Shown piece by piece: positions 55,451 to 63,596 of a stretch of DNA of 64,000 bases. The stretch's first letter is position 1; each line of letters begins with the position of its first letter. Origin of the DNA: Apilactobacillus bombintestini (GTDB lineage: Bacteria; Bacillota; Bacilli; Lactobacillales; Lactobacillaceae); assembly GCF_003627035.1 (NCBI RefSeq), contig NZ_CP032626.1:124001-188000 (forward strand). The letters are read 5' to 3'. The notes beneath the pieces were generated by a model. It made no database searches. It was not told where the DNA came from and saw only the letters and a list, made by a program, of their open reading frames with translations. Both the position numbers and the translations under genes were made by a program.

Positions 55451-55506
55451 CACAAAATCGTTGATAAGTGTTAGAATACTTTTATTACACTCACGGAGGC
55501 TAGAAA

Positions 55507-56196
55507 ATGGCACTAACGATTGCTGAATTGTATTTTTTAATTACTAGTAAATCCAAAGACAGTCGAGTTATGCTTCGTAACGTCCGTTCACGTGCTTATT
55601 TAGTGGATTGTTGCTTATTAGATTTAGCGACTGCTGGCGCAATTAAGCTAAACGATCAAAATCGTATAGAAATTACTGGTACTTTGCCACATCATCTATA
55701 CTTTTTGAACTCCTTTATGGATTTAATTACTCGCAATAAAAACGAAGATGCAGATACTGTAATTGCTAAGTTGTTACAAAATGTTGAAGTGATGAAACAT
55801 ACCTATATGGCGCTAGGCGAGCAATTCTACGAAGGTGGTCATGTGGTAGAAAAGAAAAAGGGATTAGTGCACAAAGTTAGAACTTTTGTACCTAAGAGCC
55901 AAACCAATCAAGATATTATAAATGATATTTATGATCAAATGATGGGAACTGCCCCTATGACTACTAACGTATATTGTCTAGCTCGTATGTTGGTAGTAAG
56001 TCGTCAATTAAAATTATGTTTTAGAAGTAAGGAACGCCGTGTTATTGCGGTACGTCTAAAGAACTTACAAAAACATCCTGAATATAATGAAATTCAAGAT
56101 TTAATAACTGCATTTGCAAGTCATATGAAAAAAGTAACGGTGTTGGTTGCTAAAGAACAACCCGCATCCTACATGGTGAAAAATCGCCGAGTATAA
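55507..56196 (+). CDS. GPP34 (GOLPH3)-like protein
   Basis: 229 residues. The N-terminus LTIAELYFLITSKSKDSRVML…RAYLVDCCLLDLATAGAIKL and C-terminal pattern YCLARMLVVSRQLKLCFRSKERRVIAVRLKNL match the layout of bacterial GPP34-domain proteins, which bind phosphoinositides in eukaryotes but have no settled bacterial role. 56 bases after the GDPD gene and sharing its terminator, so a link to membrane lipids is possible but inferred. The family call is moderate. Confidence 0.55.
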   Translation: MALTIAELYFLITSKSKDSRVMLRNVRSRAYLVDCCLLDLATAGAIKLNDQNRIEITGTLPHHLYFLNSFMDLITRNKNEDADTVIAKLLQNVEVMKHTYMALGEQFYEGGHVVEKKKGLVHKVRTFVPKSQTNQDIINDIYDQMMGTAPMTTNVYCLARMLVVSRQLKLCFRSKERRVIAVRLKNLQKHPEYNEIQDLITAFASHMKKVTVLVAKEQPASYMVKNRRV

Positions 56197-56231
56197 GAAA
56201 AACGCGTAGCTAATAGCTGCGCGTTTTTTTA
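56197..56231. terminator. Bidirectional terminator
   Basis: Stem aacgcgtagc/gctgcgcgtt (56201-56224) with a short loop, A-run before and seven T's after; overlaps the end of the convergent pheB gene by a few bases. Confidence 0.85.
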
Positions 56232-56663
56232 TTCCATAGCAATTAATTCGGTCTTGTTAGTACCGGAAATGCTGCGGATTTGATCTAATAATTCATCAAT
56301 AGAAATAGTCATTTTACTAAGATCTAGTGAAATCACTACACTGGCGGAATTATTAATGGGAATATTTTGGTTAATAGTTAAAATATTGGCATGATATTTA
56401 GAAATAGTGGTAAGTACTTGCGATAAAATACCACTGCGGTGATTTAGTAAAAAGGAGATCACTGCTTTTTGTTGCCATGATGATTGTTCAGTTTCGTAAA
56501 CATAGTCTTTATATTTATAATAACTAGCTCGACTAATGCCTACTTTTTTGGCCGCTTCACTAACGTTTTTTACGTCACCGTGATCTAGTAATTTGCGGGC
56601 TTCGATGACTTTCCCGAAGGCGTCGGGTAATAAGGAATCATCGACAATATAATACTTGCTCAT
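56229..56663 (-). CDS. pheB: ACT-domain protein PheB (UPF0735 family)
   Basis: 144 residues: an N-terminal helix-turn-helix-like segment (VSEAAKKVGISRASYYKYKDYVY, about 34-56) then a C-terminal ACT domain (VISFLLNHRSGILSQVLTTISKYHANILTINQNIP). This two-part layout is that of PheB/YszB proteins, often linked to chorismate or phenylalanine metabolism but of unproven function. Normal length (about 145). Confidence 0.82.
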   Translation of the reverse strand: MSKYYIVDDSLLPDAFGKVIEARKLLDHGDVKNVSEAAKKVGISRASYYKYKDYVYETEQSSWQQKAVISFLLNHRSGILSQVLTTISKYHANILTINQNIPINNSASVVISLDLSKMTISIDELLDQIRSISGTNKTELIAME

Positions 56664-56721
56664 AAACTCACCATCATTTCCGAAAAATTATCTTATTTTT
56701 ATTTTATCACGTTCTACATAC

Positions 56722-56756
56722 AAAAAAGACCGTTTAGTAAAAACTAAACGGTCTAA
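56722..56756 (-). terminator. Terminator of the Apf-like gene
   Basis: Perfect 11-bp stem gaccgtttagt/actaaacggtc (56728-56738, 56743-56753) with a four-base loop; six T's follow on the minus strand. Confidence 0.9.
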
Positions 56757-56759
56757 TTT

Positions 56760-57131
56760 TTAATACCAATGATGTCTTTGCCAGAAATGCTTGGCTTTAA
56801 CCCAAGTTCCGTAACGATGTTTAACATAACGGTTGGCAGTTAGTTCTTGGTTTTTCTTGGAATGGTTACCATGTAGGTAGTATTCGTTCAATTGGAATTT
56901 TCCATAACAGATACCATTACGAACGTGGTAACGGTTAGTAGATTCATGGAATGAAACCCAACGACGAGCTCTAATTTGCTTTTTAGATAATTTACGTTCT
57001 GCAACATGTTGCCAATGACCAGCAGCACTAGCGGAAACATTGTTGTTTGCGATATTTAAAGCGAATAACATTAGAAAAGAGGTTACGGCGATTACTGTGA
57101 ATTTAACGATATTTTGACTAATAGTTCTCAA
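56760..57131 (-). CDS. Secreted lysozyme-fold protein, aggregation-promoting-factor-like
   Basis: 123 residues. Signal peptide (about 1-36, cleavage near SASA-A) followed by a transglycosylase-like domain: ARRWVSFHESTNRYHVRNGICYGKFQLNEYYLHG, ending ANRYVKHRYGTWVKAKHFWQRHHWY. This C-terminal pattern is the one found in lactobacillar aggregation-promoting factors (Apf), here without a LysM or extended linker. The catalytic-type Glu is kept (HEST). Probably wall-associated. Own terminator. Confidence 0.8.
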   Translation of the reverse strand: MRTISQNIVKFTVIAVTSFLMLFALNIANNNVSASAAGHWQHVAERKLSKKQIRARRWVSFHESTNRYHVRNGICYGKFQLNEYYLHGNHSKKNQELTANRYVKHRYGTWVKAKHFWQRHHWY

Positions 57132-57267
57132 AAAACAAAACTCCTTTAATAAAAATTCGATTTCTAGTTAATATCTTTCAATGGTTATAACTATACGCGG
57201 TAAATGTCTCAAGAATGTTATTGGAATTTTACAATTTGTTTATCAATTATTACAAAGTTACAACAAG

Positions 57268-57283
57268 TTTGGGTATACCCAAA
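57268..57283. promoter_or_regulatory. Perfect palindrome upstream of dyp
   Basis: TTTGGGTATACCCAAA, 16 bases, fully self-complementary, located 25 bases upstream of the dyp -35 hexamer and within the divergent apf-like/dyp region. Candidate operator; regulator not identified. Confidence 0.45.
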
Positions 57284-57307
57284 ATATTTCCACATTATCG
57301 AAAAAGT

Positions 57308-57337
57308 TTGAATTTAGTTATTAAAAGTGGTTATAAT
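57308..57337 (+). promoter_or_regulatory. Promoter of dyp
   Basis: TTGAAT (57308-57313), 18-base spacer, TATAAT (57332-57337). Confidence 0.65.
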
Positions 57338-57352
57338 GAAGTTGTTAAGTAA

Positions 57353-57369
57353 TTTGTAATCATTACAAA
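57353..57369. promoter_or_regulatory. PerR/Fur-like box at the dyp transcription start
   Basis: TTTGTAAT-C-ATTACAAA, a perfect 17-bp palindrome whose core TTGTAATCATTACAA differs from the PerR consensus TTATAATNATTATAA by one symmetrical base pair in each arm. It begins about 15 bases after the -10, where a repressor would block initiation. Confidence 0.55.
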
Positions 57370-57392
57370 CTAGCTGGAAAGAAGGAATTAAA

Positions 57393-58343
57393 ATGCCATT
57401 TGATCCTACTGATGCACAAGATGTATATAAAGATGCAGGAAAAAATGTTTTATTTACTACTTTAAAAGTTAACCGTACTAATGCTAAAGATGATTGTGCT
57501 AAAGTTCAAGAATTAGTTTCTCGCGAACAAGCAATTTTACGTTCTATGAATATTCGCTATCCGGAAGAACACTTGAAAGTAGCTTTAGGATTTTCTAATT
57601 CCATTTGGGACTATCTTTTTGCAGATGCTAAAAAGCCTCAAGAATTAGAAGACTTTAAACCAGTTAAGGGACCTAAATATACAGCTCCCGCTACTCCAGC
57701 AGACTTATTTATCCACATTCGTGCCGATTCTGAAGCCGTGGTATATGAAGTTGCTAGTCTAATTAGAGAATACTATCGTGACTTTACTAAGGTAGAAGAT
57801 GAAACTAAAGGTTTCAGATACTTTGAAGGCCGTTCTATTATCGGTTTCGTAGATGGTACTGAAAACCCAGAAGTACAAAAGGCTTCTCATTATGCCATTA
57901 TCGGGGATGAAGATCCTGATTACGAAAATGGTTCATATGCTTTCGCACAAAAATACATCCATGATATGGATGCTTGGAATGCATTAAAGACTGAAGACCA
58001 AGAAAAAGCCATCGGTAGAAAGAAGTTCAATGACTTAGAACTAGAAGATGACTACAAATTAAAGAATTCCCACAATGTTGCTTCACAAGATAACGATGAC
58101 GGAATTGAACACAAGATTGTACGTATGAACGTACCATTCTCTGATCCTAGTTCTGGTAAAACTGGTACTTACTTTATCGGTTACGCAAGACACTGGACAG
58201 TCACTAAACGTATGTTAGAAAACATGTTTGGTCAATCAGACCGTCTACTAGACTTCTCTGATCCAGTAACTGGTAATATGTTCTTTATTCCTTCAGTAAC
58301 CACATTGAATCAAATTGTGGATGATGAACTACCAGCTAAATAA
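57393..58343 (+). CDS. DyP-type heme peroxidase
   Basis: 316 residues, normal for the family. The GXXDG motif is present as IIGFVDGTENPE (catalytic Asp). A proximal His is plausible in HKIVRMNVPF; the distal Arg is likely in GYARHWTVTKRM. Oxidises substrates with H2O2; some members act in heme handling. No Tat signal seen, so cytoplasmic. It sits behind a PerR/Fur-type palindrome. A heme enzyme in an organism with heme-efflux genes suggests it uses imported heme. Confidence 0.9.
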   Translation: MPFDPTDAQDVYKDAGKNVLFTTLKVNRTNAKDDCAKVQELVSREQAILRSMNIRYPEEHLKVALGFSNSIWDYLFADAKKPQELEDFKPVKGPKYTAPATPADLFIHIRADSEAVVYEVASLIREYYRDFTKVEDETKGFRYFEGRSIIGFVDGTENPEVQKASHYAIIGDEDPDYENGSYAFAQKYIHDMDAWNALKTEDQEKAIGRKKFNDLELEDDYKLKNSHNVASQDNDDGIEHKIVRMNVPFSDPSSGKTGTYFIGYARHWTVTKRMLENMFGQSDRLLDFSDPVTGNMFFIPSVTTLNQIVDDELPAK

Positions 58344-58365
58344 TTATATAGAAGAAATTTAATCT

Positions 58366-58397
58366 AAAAGGTGCTACATTTAATGCAGCACCTTTTT
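58366..58397 (+). terminator. Terminator of dyp
   Basis: Stem aaaaggtgct/agcacctttt with an 11-base interior, followed by T's. Confidence 0.8.
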
Positions 58398-58524
58398 TAT
58401 ATAAAGATTTACGAACGTTTACCATGTTTTGTATAATAATATTTGTGAAATTTTTTCAGTGTTTATTTCACAAACAAAAAAACATACATTCGGTGGAAAA
58501 CTCAAGATCAATATAAGATAAAAA

Positions 58525-58775
58525 TTGTCCACAATTTGTTGATAACTCAAGCATGAAACACAATTTTGGAGTTTTCCACTGTTTGTGGATAACTCTGTGG
58601 ATAACCTTGTGGAAAAGAAAGTTACACATTATTTGCACCATGTTAGAATGCTGATATATCAACATTTATATACTGTTACACGCTTAAAAATGTACATGAT
58701 CTGGTTGTGGACAACTCTCGAAAAAACTTGACAATTAGCCACCAATATTAGTAGTAGTTATTAACATGTGGATAC
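58525..58775. promoter_or_regulatory. DnaA-box cluster upstream of rlmH
   Basis: Two perfect DnaA boxes TGTGGATAA (58584-58592, 58596-58604) and one-mismatch boxes at 58525-58533 (TTGTCCACA), 58537-58545 (TGTTGATAA), 58608-58616 (TGTGGAAAA), 58706-58714 (TGTGGACAA) and 58767-58775 (TGTGGATAC), within 251 bases and with no gene. A further weak copy is at 58572-58580. DnaA binds such clusters outside oriC; I recall the region upstream of the Bacillus rlmH homologue (yydA) as one. Confidence 0.75.
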
Positions 58776-58819
58776 ACAAAATATTGGGGTATAAAAATTA
58801 AAAAAGGAGATTTCACAAA

Positions 58820-59299
58820 ATGAATATTAACTTAGTAGTGGTTGGAAAACTAAAAGAAAAGTATTTTAAGGCCGGAATAGCCGAATATAGCAAGCGTTTA
58901 TCCCGTTTTTGTAAATTTCGGATTATCGAAGTTCCTGATGAGAAAGCTCCTGAATCTTTAAGTCAAGCGCAAATGGATGAAGTTATGGATAAAGAAGGAA
59001 CTCGTATTTTAAATAAGATTTCCGATAAAGAATATGTATATGCTTTGGCAATTTTGGGAAAAGAACGTTCCTCAGAAGAATTCGCTAAAGAATTAGATAA
59101 ATTAACTACCTATGGTCATTCTGATATTACTTTTGTAATTGGTGGATCATTAGGATTAGCTCCTAAAGTTTTAAAACGTGCTGATACACAAATTTCATTT
59201 GGCCGTTTTACTTTGCCACATCAATTAATGCGTTTAGTATTAACCGAACAAATTTATCGTGCCTTTATGATTAATGAAGGTAGCCCATATCATAAATAA
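58820..59299 (+). CDS. rlmH: 23S rRNA (pseudouridine1915-N3)-methyltransferase RlmH
   Basis: 159 residues, exactly the family's length. SPOUT-class knot: [23 protein letters not shown] at the N-terminus, [17 protein letters not shown] (SAM-binding loop) and the C-terminal [30 protein letters not shown] signature. It methylates Ψ1915 of 23S rRNA in assembled 70S ribosomes. In Firmicutes it lies near the origin. AAGGAG lies ten bases upstream; a terminator follows. Confidence 0.96.
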   Translation: MNINLVVVGKLKEKYFKAGIAEYSKRLSRFCKFRIIEVPDEKAPESLSQAQMDEVMDKEGTRILNKISDKEYVYALAILGKERSSEEFAKELDKLTTYGHSDITFVIGGSLGLAPKVLKRADTQISFGRFTLPHQLMRLVLTEQIYRAFMINEGSPYHK

Positions 59300-59302
59300 A
59301 CT

Positions 59303-59336
59303 AAAACCCTGCGAAATATTCGCAGGGTTTTTATTT
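59303..59336 (+). terminator. Terminator of rlmH
   Basis: Perfect 10-bp stem aaaccctgcg/cgcagggttt (59304-59313, 59321-59330), seven-base loop, T-rich tail. Confidence 0.9.
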
Positions 59337-59409
59337 TACATAGATACACCATTAATGTAATATATAATTTACATATGTCATATATATATTACTTAAAAGA
59401 GGCATGAAC

Positions 59410-59610
59410 ATGAAAAATTATGTAAGAGAAATGCGCAATAGAGAGGGTATGCAGCAAAAAGAATTGGCGAAAGTAGTGGGCGTATCCCGTCAGACTTTAA
59501 GCTTGATTGAAAAAGGTGATTACAATCCTTCTTTACGATTATGTATAAATATTGCGCAAGCTTTAAATACAGATTTAAATACTTTATTTTGGAGGCACGA
59601 TAATGAATAA
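59410..59610 (+). CDS. XRE-family small helix-turn-helix regulator
   Basis: 66 residues from the ATG at 59410 (AGAGG seven bases upstream; an ATG two codons earlier is too close). The protein is essentially one Cro/C1 HTH: REMRNREGMQQKELAKVVGVSRQTLSLIEKGDYNPSLRLCINIAQAL. YozG-like. Its last eight bases overlap the following membrane-protein gene, a common regulator-membrane protein pair in lactobacilli. Confidence 0.85.
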   Translation: MKNYVREMRNREGMQQKELAKVVGVSRQTLSLIEKGDYNPSLRLCINIAQALNTDLNTLFWRHDNE

Positions 59611-60124
59611 CACACGTGAGTCTTGGTTCACAAAAATTATTAAATTCTTTTATGGAGTTAGAGGACCCTTGGATGAGTACAAACAACAGATAATTAATCG
59701 CTTGGGAAATCAATGCTACATAATTTTATCTAGTTATTTATATATTATTACTTTCCTTGCTTTTCTATTATTTAAAGTAGTAGACGCAAGAACTCTTTTG
59801 TATTACATTATCATAGGTAATTTCGCTATATTATTAATATTAAGTTCTTACACTGGAAAAACAGTAAGAAAACATCATTTAGACGCCATTGAAGTATATG
59901 ATAATGATCATTTAAAAGCTGTTAAACGAGGTTGTCTTCATCGTGCAATAATTAGTGCTATCGCTTATTTCTTATTTTTAGATATATTTATTAATGGATA
60001 TAACATGCTTCATGATGGATTAGATGGACTAGGCTTAATAATAACCACATCTATCTATATTGGTGGTGCTATAGTGTTGGGTATTACAAAATATCATTTT
60101 GATCTTAAGAGAATTAAAAAATAA
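59603..60124 (+). CDS. DUF3278-like membrane protein
   Basis: 173 residues, four membrane segments in two pairs. N-terminus FTKIIKFFYGVRGPLDEYKQQIINRLGNQCYII resembles the GPLDEYK…IGN signature I recall for DUF3278 proteins, which pair with an XRE regulator as here. Translation is coupled (GGAGG within the regulator gene, ATG overlapping it). Function unknown; possibly a stress or bacteriocin-immunity-type membrane protein. Confidence 0.65.
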   Translation: MNNTRESWFTKIIKFFYGVRGPLDEYKQQIINRLGNQCYIILSSYLYIITFLAFLLFKVVDARTLLYYIIIGNFAILLILSSYTGKTVRKHHLDAIEVYDNDHLKAVKRGCLHRAIISAIAYFLFLDIFINGYNMLHDGLDGLGLIITTSIYIGGAIVLGITKYHFDLKRIKK

Positions 60125-60181
60125 AATTGACTTTTAAAAATGAATGGCTTAATATTTGCCTTGTAATTGAATATTAATAAG

Positions 60182-60308
60182 TTTCTTCGGGGCAGGGTGC
60201 AATTCCCGACCGACGGTGAGTGTTATAATACAAGTCCGTGACCCGCTTAACGGCGGTGGATGCAGTTAAAATCTGCAACCGACAGTACAGTCTGGATGGG
60301 AGAAGAAA
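60182..60308 (+). ncRNA. FMN riboswitch (RFN element), copy 1
   Basis: Complete RFN: P1 tttcttc/gaagaaa closes the element; inside are GGGGCAGGGTG, TTCCCGACCGACGGTGAG, GTCCGTGACCCG, CGGCGGTGGATGCAG, CTGCAACCGACAGTACAGT and CTGGATGGGAG. Binds FMN. It is followed by its own terminators, not by a gene. Confidence 0.95.
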
Positions 60309-60314
60309 TTAAAT

Positions 60315-60360
60315 GGCAACCCGTACTTTGTAGGCAAAGTGCACTTTTTAAGTTGCTTTT
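60315..60360 (+). terminator. Hairpin with T-run after RFN copy 1
   Basis: gcaac…acttt-gtaggc-aaagt…gttgc nested stems, followed by ttttt. Reads as a first terminator or anti-structure of the first riboswitch. Confidence 0.5.
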
Positions 60361-60380
60361 TAAACCAGAATTGGACTACT

Positions 60381-60416
60381 AGCCCCTAGATACTAATGTA
60401 TTTAGAGGCTTTTTTT
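60381..60416 (+). terminator. Regulatory terminator of RFN copy 1
   Basis: Stem agcccctagatac/gtatttagaggct (60381-60393, 60398-60410) with one mismatch, then seven T's. Confidence 0.85.
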
Positions 60417-60458
60417 ATTATCTTTATTAATTATTCAATTACTGACAATTAAATATCG

Positions 60459-60583
60459 TTCTTCGGGGCAGGGTGCAATTCCCGACCGACGGTGAGTGTT
60501 GTAACACAAGTCCGTGACCCGCTTAACGGCGGTGGATGCAGTTAAAATCTGCAACCGACAGTATAGTCTGGATGGGAGAAGAA
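60459..60583 (+). ncRNA. FMN riboswitch (RFN element), copy 2
   Basis: Nearly identical to copy 1 over the whole aptamer; the few differences lie in the variable stem-loop (gttgtaacac versus gttataatac) and one base of the GACAGTAYAGT block. It directly precedes a terminator and the ribD ribosome site, the standard arrangement for control of ribDEBAH. Confidence 0.95.
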
Positions 60584-60652
60584 TACTTAAACGTAGCTAC
60601 CAGTGTATCTAAAATACTAGTGTAGCTAGGTTGTTTTAGACGTGAATTTTTA

Positions 60653-60686
60653 ATCCCCGAATACTAAGGTGTTCGGGGATTTTTTA
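60653..60686 (+). terminator. Regulatory terminator of RFN copy 2
   Basis: Stem aatccccgaatac/gtgttcggggatt with G·U pair and short loop, then T's, ending 14 bases before the ribD start. Confidence 0.88.
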
Positions 60687-60700
60687 GTAGGTGAGAAGAT

Positions 60701-61765
60701 ATGTTTTCAGATAAATATTGGATGAATATAGCGATAAAAAAAGCGCAATTAGGAGGTGAAACTTATAAAAATCCTCGTGTAGGAGCAGTAATAGTCAAAA
60801 ATAATCATTTATTGAGTATAGGGTATCATCACTATTTTGGCGGTGATCATGCGGAGGTAAATGCCTATCGTAATGTGGCAAATAAAGATGATTTAAAAGG
60901 TGCTACTTTATTTGTAACTTTGGAACCTTGTTCTCATTTTGGCAAAACTCCACCTTGTTCGCATCAAATTGTGCAATGGGGCATTAAAAAAGTAATCGTG
61001 GGCCAAATGGATCCTCATTCATTAGTGGCAGGTAAAGGAATTAACTATTTATTAAATCACGGAGTCGAAGTGATTACAGGAGTTAATGAAGCTACATGTA
61101 AAAACATTAACGTTTCCTACAACTATTTTTACACACATCAACGTCCCTTTATTACTTTAAAAATGTCACAAACCCTAGATGGCAAAATAGCTTTAAACAC
61201 CACCACACGAGATTATTTAACTAATGATAAAGCTAATGAAGATGTACAAAACCTTCGAGCAAAATATCAAGCTATCGTGGTGGGCGCCCATACTGCAGTT
61301 CAAGATAATCCCCGCTTAACGGTTCGTAATCAACACTTATCCCATCCAGCCGTACGCGTGATAATTGCCGGCAATACCGACATTAGTGCAGCTAAGCATT
61401 TGCTAGAAGATAATGCAGCTCCCACATATATTTTCACGCAAAGTTTAACCGTAAAGAATATGCAGGTGGCTAGTCATTGTCGTGTTTTTTATAAAGACTC
61501 ATGGAACCTAGCCGAAATTATGAAAGTTTTATATCAACAAAATATCCAGTCGGTTTTAGTAGAAGGTGGCAGTAAATTACATGATGCCTTCAGGGATGCT
61601 AATTTATTCGATCAAGTGATTCAATATATAGTTCCACAAATTGCAGGAGGCGATTCGCTACCAGCTTTTAATAGCTTACGACATGTAGAAAAAATGACGC
61701 ACATGAATGTTAAATCCGTAGATACAGTCGGCAATGCTATACGAATAATAACTCAAAGGAAGTGA
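60701..61765 (+). CDS. ribD: Bifunctional riboflavin deaminase/reductase RibD
   Basis: 354 residues. N-terminal Zn deaminase (about 1-145): GDHAEVNAY supplies the His and catalytic Glu, EPCSHFGKTPPCSHQI the two Cys ligands. C-terminal NADPH reductase (about 146-354): RPFITLKMSQTLDGKIAL and SVLVEGGSKLHDAF. It catalyses the second and third steps from the GTP-derived pyrimidine. Start context GGTGAG seven bases before the ATG. First gene of the riboswitch-controlled operon. Confidence 0.95.
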   Translation: MFSDKYWMNIAIKKAQLGGETYKNPRVGAVIVKNNHLLSIGYHHYFGGDHAEVNAYRNVANKDDLKGATLFVTLEPCSHFGKTPPCSHQIVQWGIKKVIVGQMDPHSLVAGKGINYLLNHGVEVITGVNEATCKNINVSYNYFYTHQRPFITLKMSQTLDGKIALNTTTRDYLTNDKANEDVQNLRAKYQAIVVGAHTAVQDNPRLTVRNQHLSHPAVRVIIAGNTDISAAKHLLEDNAAPTYIFTQSLTVKNMQVASHCRVFYKDSWNLAEIMKVLYQQNIQSVLVEGGSKLHDAFRDANLFDQVIQYIVPQIAGGDSLPAFNSLRHVEKMTHMNVKSVDTVGNAIRIITQRK

Positions 61766-61770
61766 TTGCA

Positions 61771-62373
61771 ATGTTTTCTGGCATCGTGCAAGGTACCGCT
61801 AAATTAGTGGATGCGCAAGTAACCCCTCATAATTTTCAAATTCAGTTAAAAGCTGATAACCCCCTTTTTAGGAATGTAAATATCGGTCAAAGTGTAGCAG
61901 TAAACGGTGTATGCTTAACCGCTATCCAGGTGGATGATTACACCTTTAGCGCACAAGTAATGACCACGACTATGAATATCTCTAATATCAATCCTAAATA
62001 TTTAACTAAAGACACTACGGTAAATATCGAAACGGCACTTAAACTGGGGGATTCGTTAGATGGTCATATCGTACAAGGCCATGTGAATGGGATGGGACAA
62101 ATAGTCACCATCCATGATCGAATTAATTCCAAGTTATTTGAGATTAAAACTGATCATCAACTATTAGAAGAGATGATTCCCAAAGGCTCGATAACTGTAA
62201 ATGGTGTGAGTTTAACCATCGTAGATATTTTTTCAGATAGCCTTTCGGTTAGTCTTACTAATCACTCGGAACAAGTAACTAATTTTAAAGATTATCAAGT
62301 AGGCGACATCGTCAATATCGAAACGGATTTTATTGGTCGCCAAGTGAATGCATATTTAAAAAATAAGGAGTAA
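61771..62373 (+). CDS. ribE: Riboflavin synthase, alpha subunit
   Basis: 200 residues from ATG at 61771 (AAGGAAGTGA six bases upstream), five bases after ribD. Two lumazine-binding β-barrel repeats: MFSGIVQGTAKLVDA…NGVCLTAIQVD and SLDGHIVQGHVNGMGQIV…NGVSLTIVDIF. Dismutates two 6,7-dimethyl-8-ribityllumazine molecules to riboflavin. Normal length. Confidence 0.95.
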   Translation: MFSGIVQGTAKLVDAQVTPHNFQIQLKADNPLFRNVNIGQSVAVNGVCLTAIQVDDYTFSAQVMTTTMNISNINPKYLTKDTTVNIETALKLGDSLDGHIVQGHVNGMGQIVTIHDRINSKLFEIKTDHQLLEEMIPKGSITVNGVSLTIVDIFSDSLSVSLTNHSEQVTNFKDYQVGDIVNIETDFIGRQVNAYLKNKE

Positions 62374-62375
62374 TT

Positions 62376-63578
62376 ATGGATACCATCAATAAAATTAAAA
62401 AAGCGGTGAAACAACTAAAAGCTGGCAACGTCATCGTAGTGGCGGATGCCCCTAACCGCGAAGCTGAATGTGATTTAGTAGGTTCCGCGCAACTAGCTTC
62501 TCCCGCAATAATTAATACCGTCATAAAGGAAGCTAGAGGAGTCTTATGTGCTCCTTTAACGAAAAGTAGAGCTGAACAATTACATTTAAATTTAATGGTT
62601 AAAAATAATACGGAAAAATTTAATACCAAATTTTTAGTTAGTCTAGATTCGAAAAAAGTTTCTACGGGAGTATCACCACTAGATCGTGCACAGACTTTAA
62701 ATGATTTAGCGGACGGTAAAAATAGTTCTGCGGATTTTGAAAATCCTGGTCATATTTTTCCACTAATGGCTGAAGGCGACGGAGTATTAGCCAGAACTGG
62801 TCATACGGAAGCTTCTGTAGACATGATGAAAATCGCTGGGTTATCACCAGTAGCTTTTATTTGTGAAGCTATTCAAGATAATGGTGAAATGTATCGCTAT
62901 GGTGATGCTAAACAATTAGCCGAAAAATTAGACACGGTCTTAATAACGGTAGCCGATATTAGAAAATATCGTTACTTAGTTAATGATGGTGCTATTGCTA
63001 AATTAGATACGGTAGATTTACCTACGTCGTATGGAGATTTTACTCTCACCGATTATCAAAGTACTGAAGATGGCCAACTACAATTAGTGCTTAAATCCAA
63101 GAAGCCATCCGATTCTAAAACACCTTTAGTCCGACTTCATTCGGAATGCTTTACTGGGGATGTATTGGGTTCTAAACGTTGTGATTGTGGTGAACAATTA
63201 ACACATTCGTTACAACTCATTAGCGAACACGGCGGTTACTTGATTTATTTACGTCAAGAAGGCCGTGGTATCGGATTAAAGGACAAGTTAAAGACGTATA
63301 AATTACAACAAAACGGCGTCGATACATATGATGCCAACGTGATGTTAGATCATGCTCCCGATGAGCGTGAATACCTAATTGCAGCAGCTATTTTAAAAGA
63401 TATGGGAATTAATAATATTCAATTATTAACTAATAATCCTGATAAAATTGCTCAACTACAAAATTTAGGAATTACTATATCTAAACGGGTACCGTTAGAA
63501 ATACCTAAAAACGGGGTGGATGACGATTATTTAACCACCAAGAAAAATAAATTTAATCATTTATTAAAACAAATATAA
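62376..63578 (+). CDS. ribBA: Bifunctional DHBP synthase/GTP cyclohydrolase II RibBA
   Basis: 400 residues. N-terminal DHBP synthase (about 1-200): acidic loop reads NREAECDLVGS where most enzymes have RENEGDL, so the Gly is a Cys but Arg, Glu and Asp are kept; GHIFPLMAEGDGVLARTGHTEASVDM is intact. C-terminal GTP cyclohydrolase II: Zn site HSECFTGDVLGSKRCDCGEQL region with C-x10-C-x-C, and RQEGRGIGL. Supplies both precursors of lumazine. AAGGAG five bases before the ATG, two bases after ribE. Confidence 0.94.
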   Translation: MDTINKIKKAVKQLKAGNVIVVADAPNREAECDLVGSAQLASPAIINTVIKEARGVLCAPLTKSRAEQLHLNLMVKNNTEKFNTKFLVSLDSKKVSTGVSPLDRAQTLNDLADGKNSSADFENPGHIFPLMAEGDGVLARTGHTEASVDMMKIAGLSPVAFICEAIQDNGEMYRYGDAKQLAEKLDTVLITVADIRKYRYLVNDGAIAKLDTVDLPTSYGDFTLTDYQSTEDGQLQLVLKSKKPSDSKTPLVRLHSECFTGDVLGSKRCDCGEQLTHSLQLISEHGGYLIYLRQEGRGIGLKDKLKTYKLQQNGVDTYDANVMLDHAPDEREYLIAAAILKDMGINNIQLLTNNPDKIAQLQNLGITISKRVPLEIPKNGVDDDYLTTKKNKFNHLLKQI

Positions 63579-63596
63579 AAATGGAGATGTATCAAA

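Noticed and set aside
58468-58665. 65-residue minus-strand frame upstream of rlmH
   Set aside because: No ribosome site, Cys/Phe-rich composition unlike neighbours, and it overlaps the DnaA-box cluster.
58525-58775. Calling the DnaA-box cluster the chromosomal oriC
   Set aside because: dnaA and dnaN are not in the window and I see no clear DnaA-trio/AT-rich unwinding element in the right arrangement; a secondary DnaA-binding region is the safer reading.
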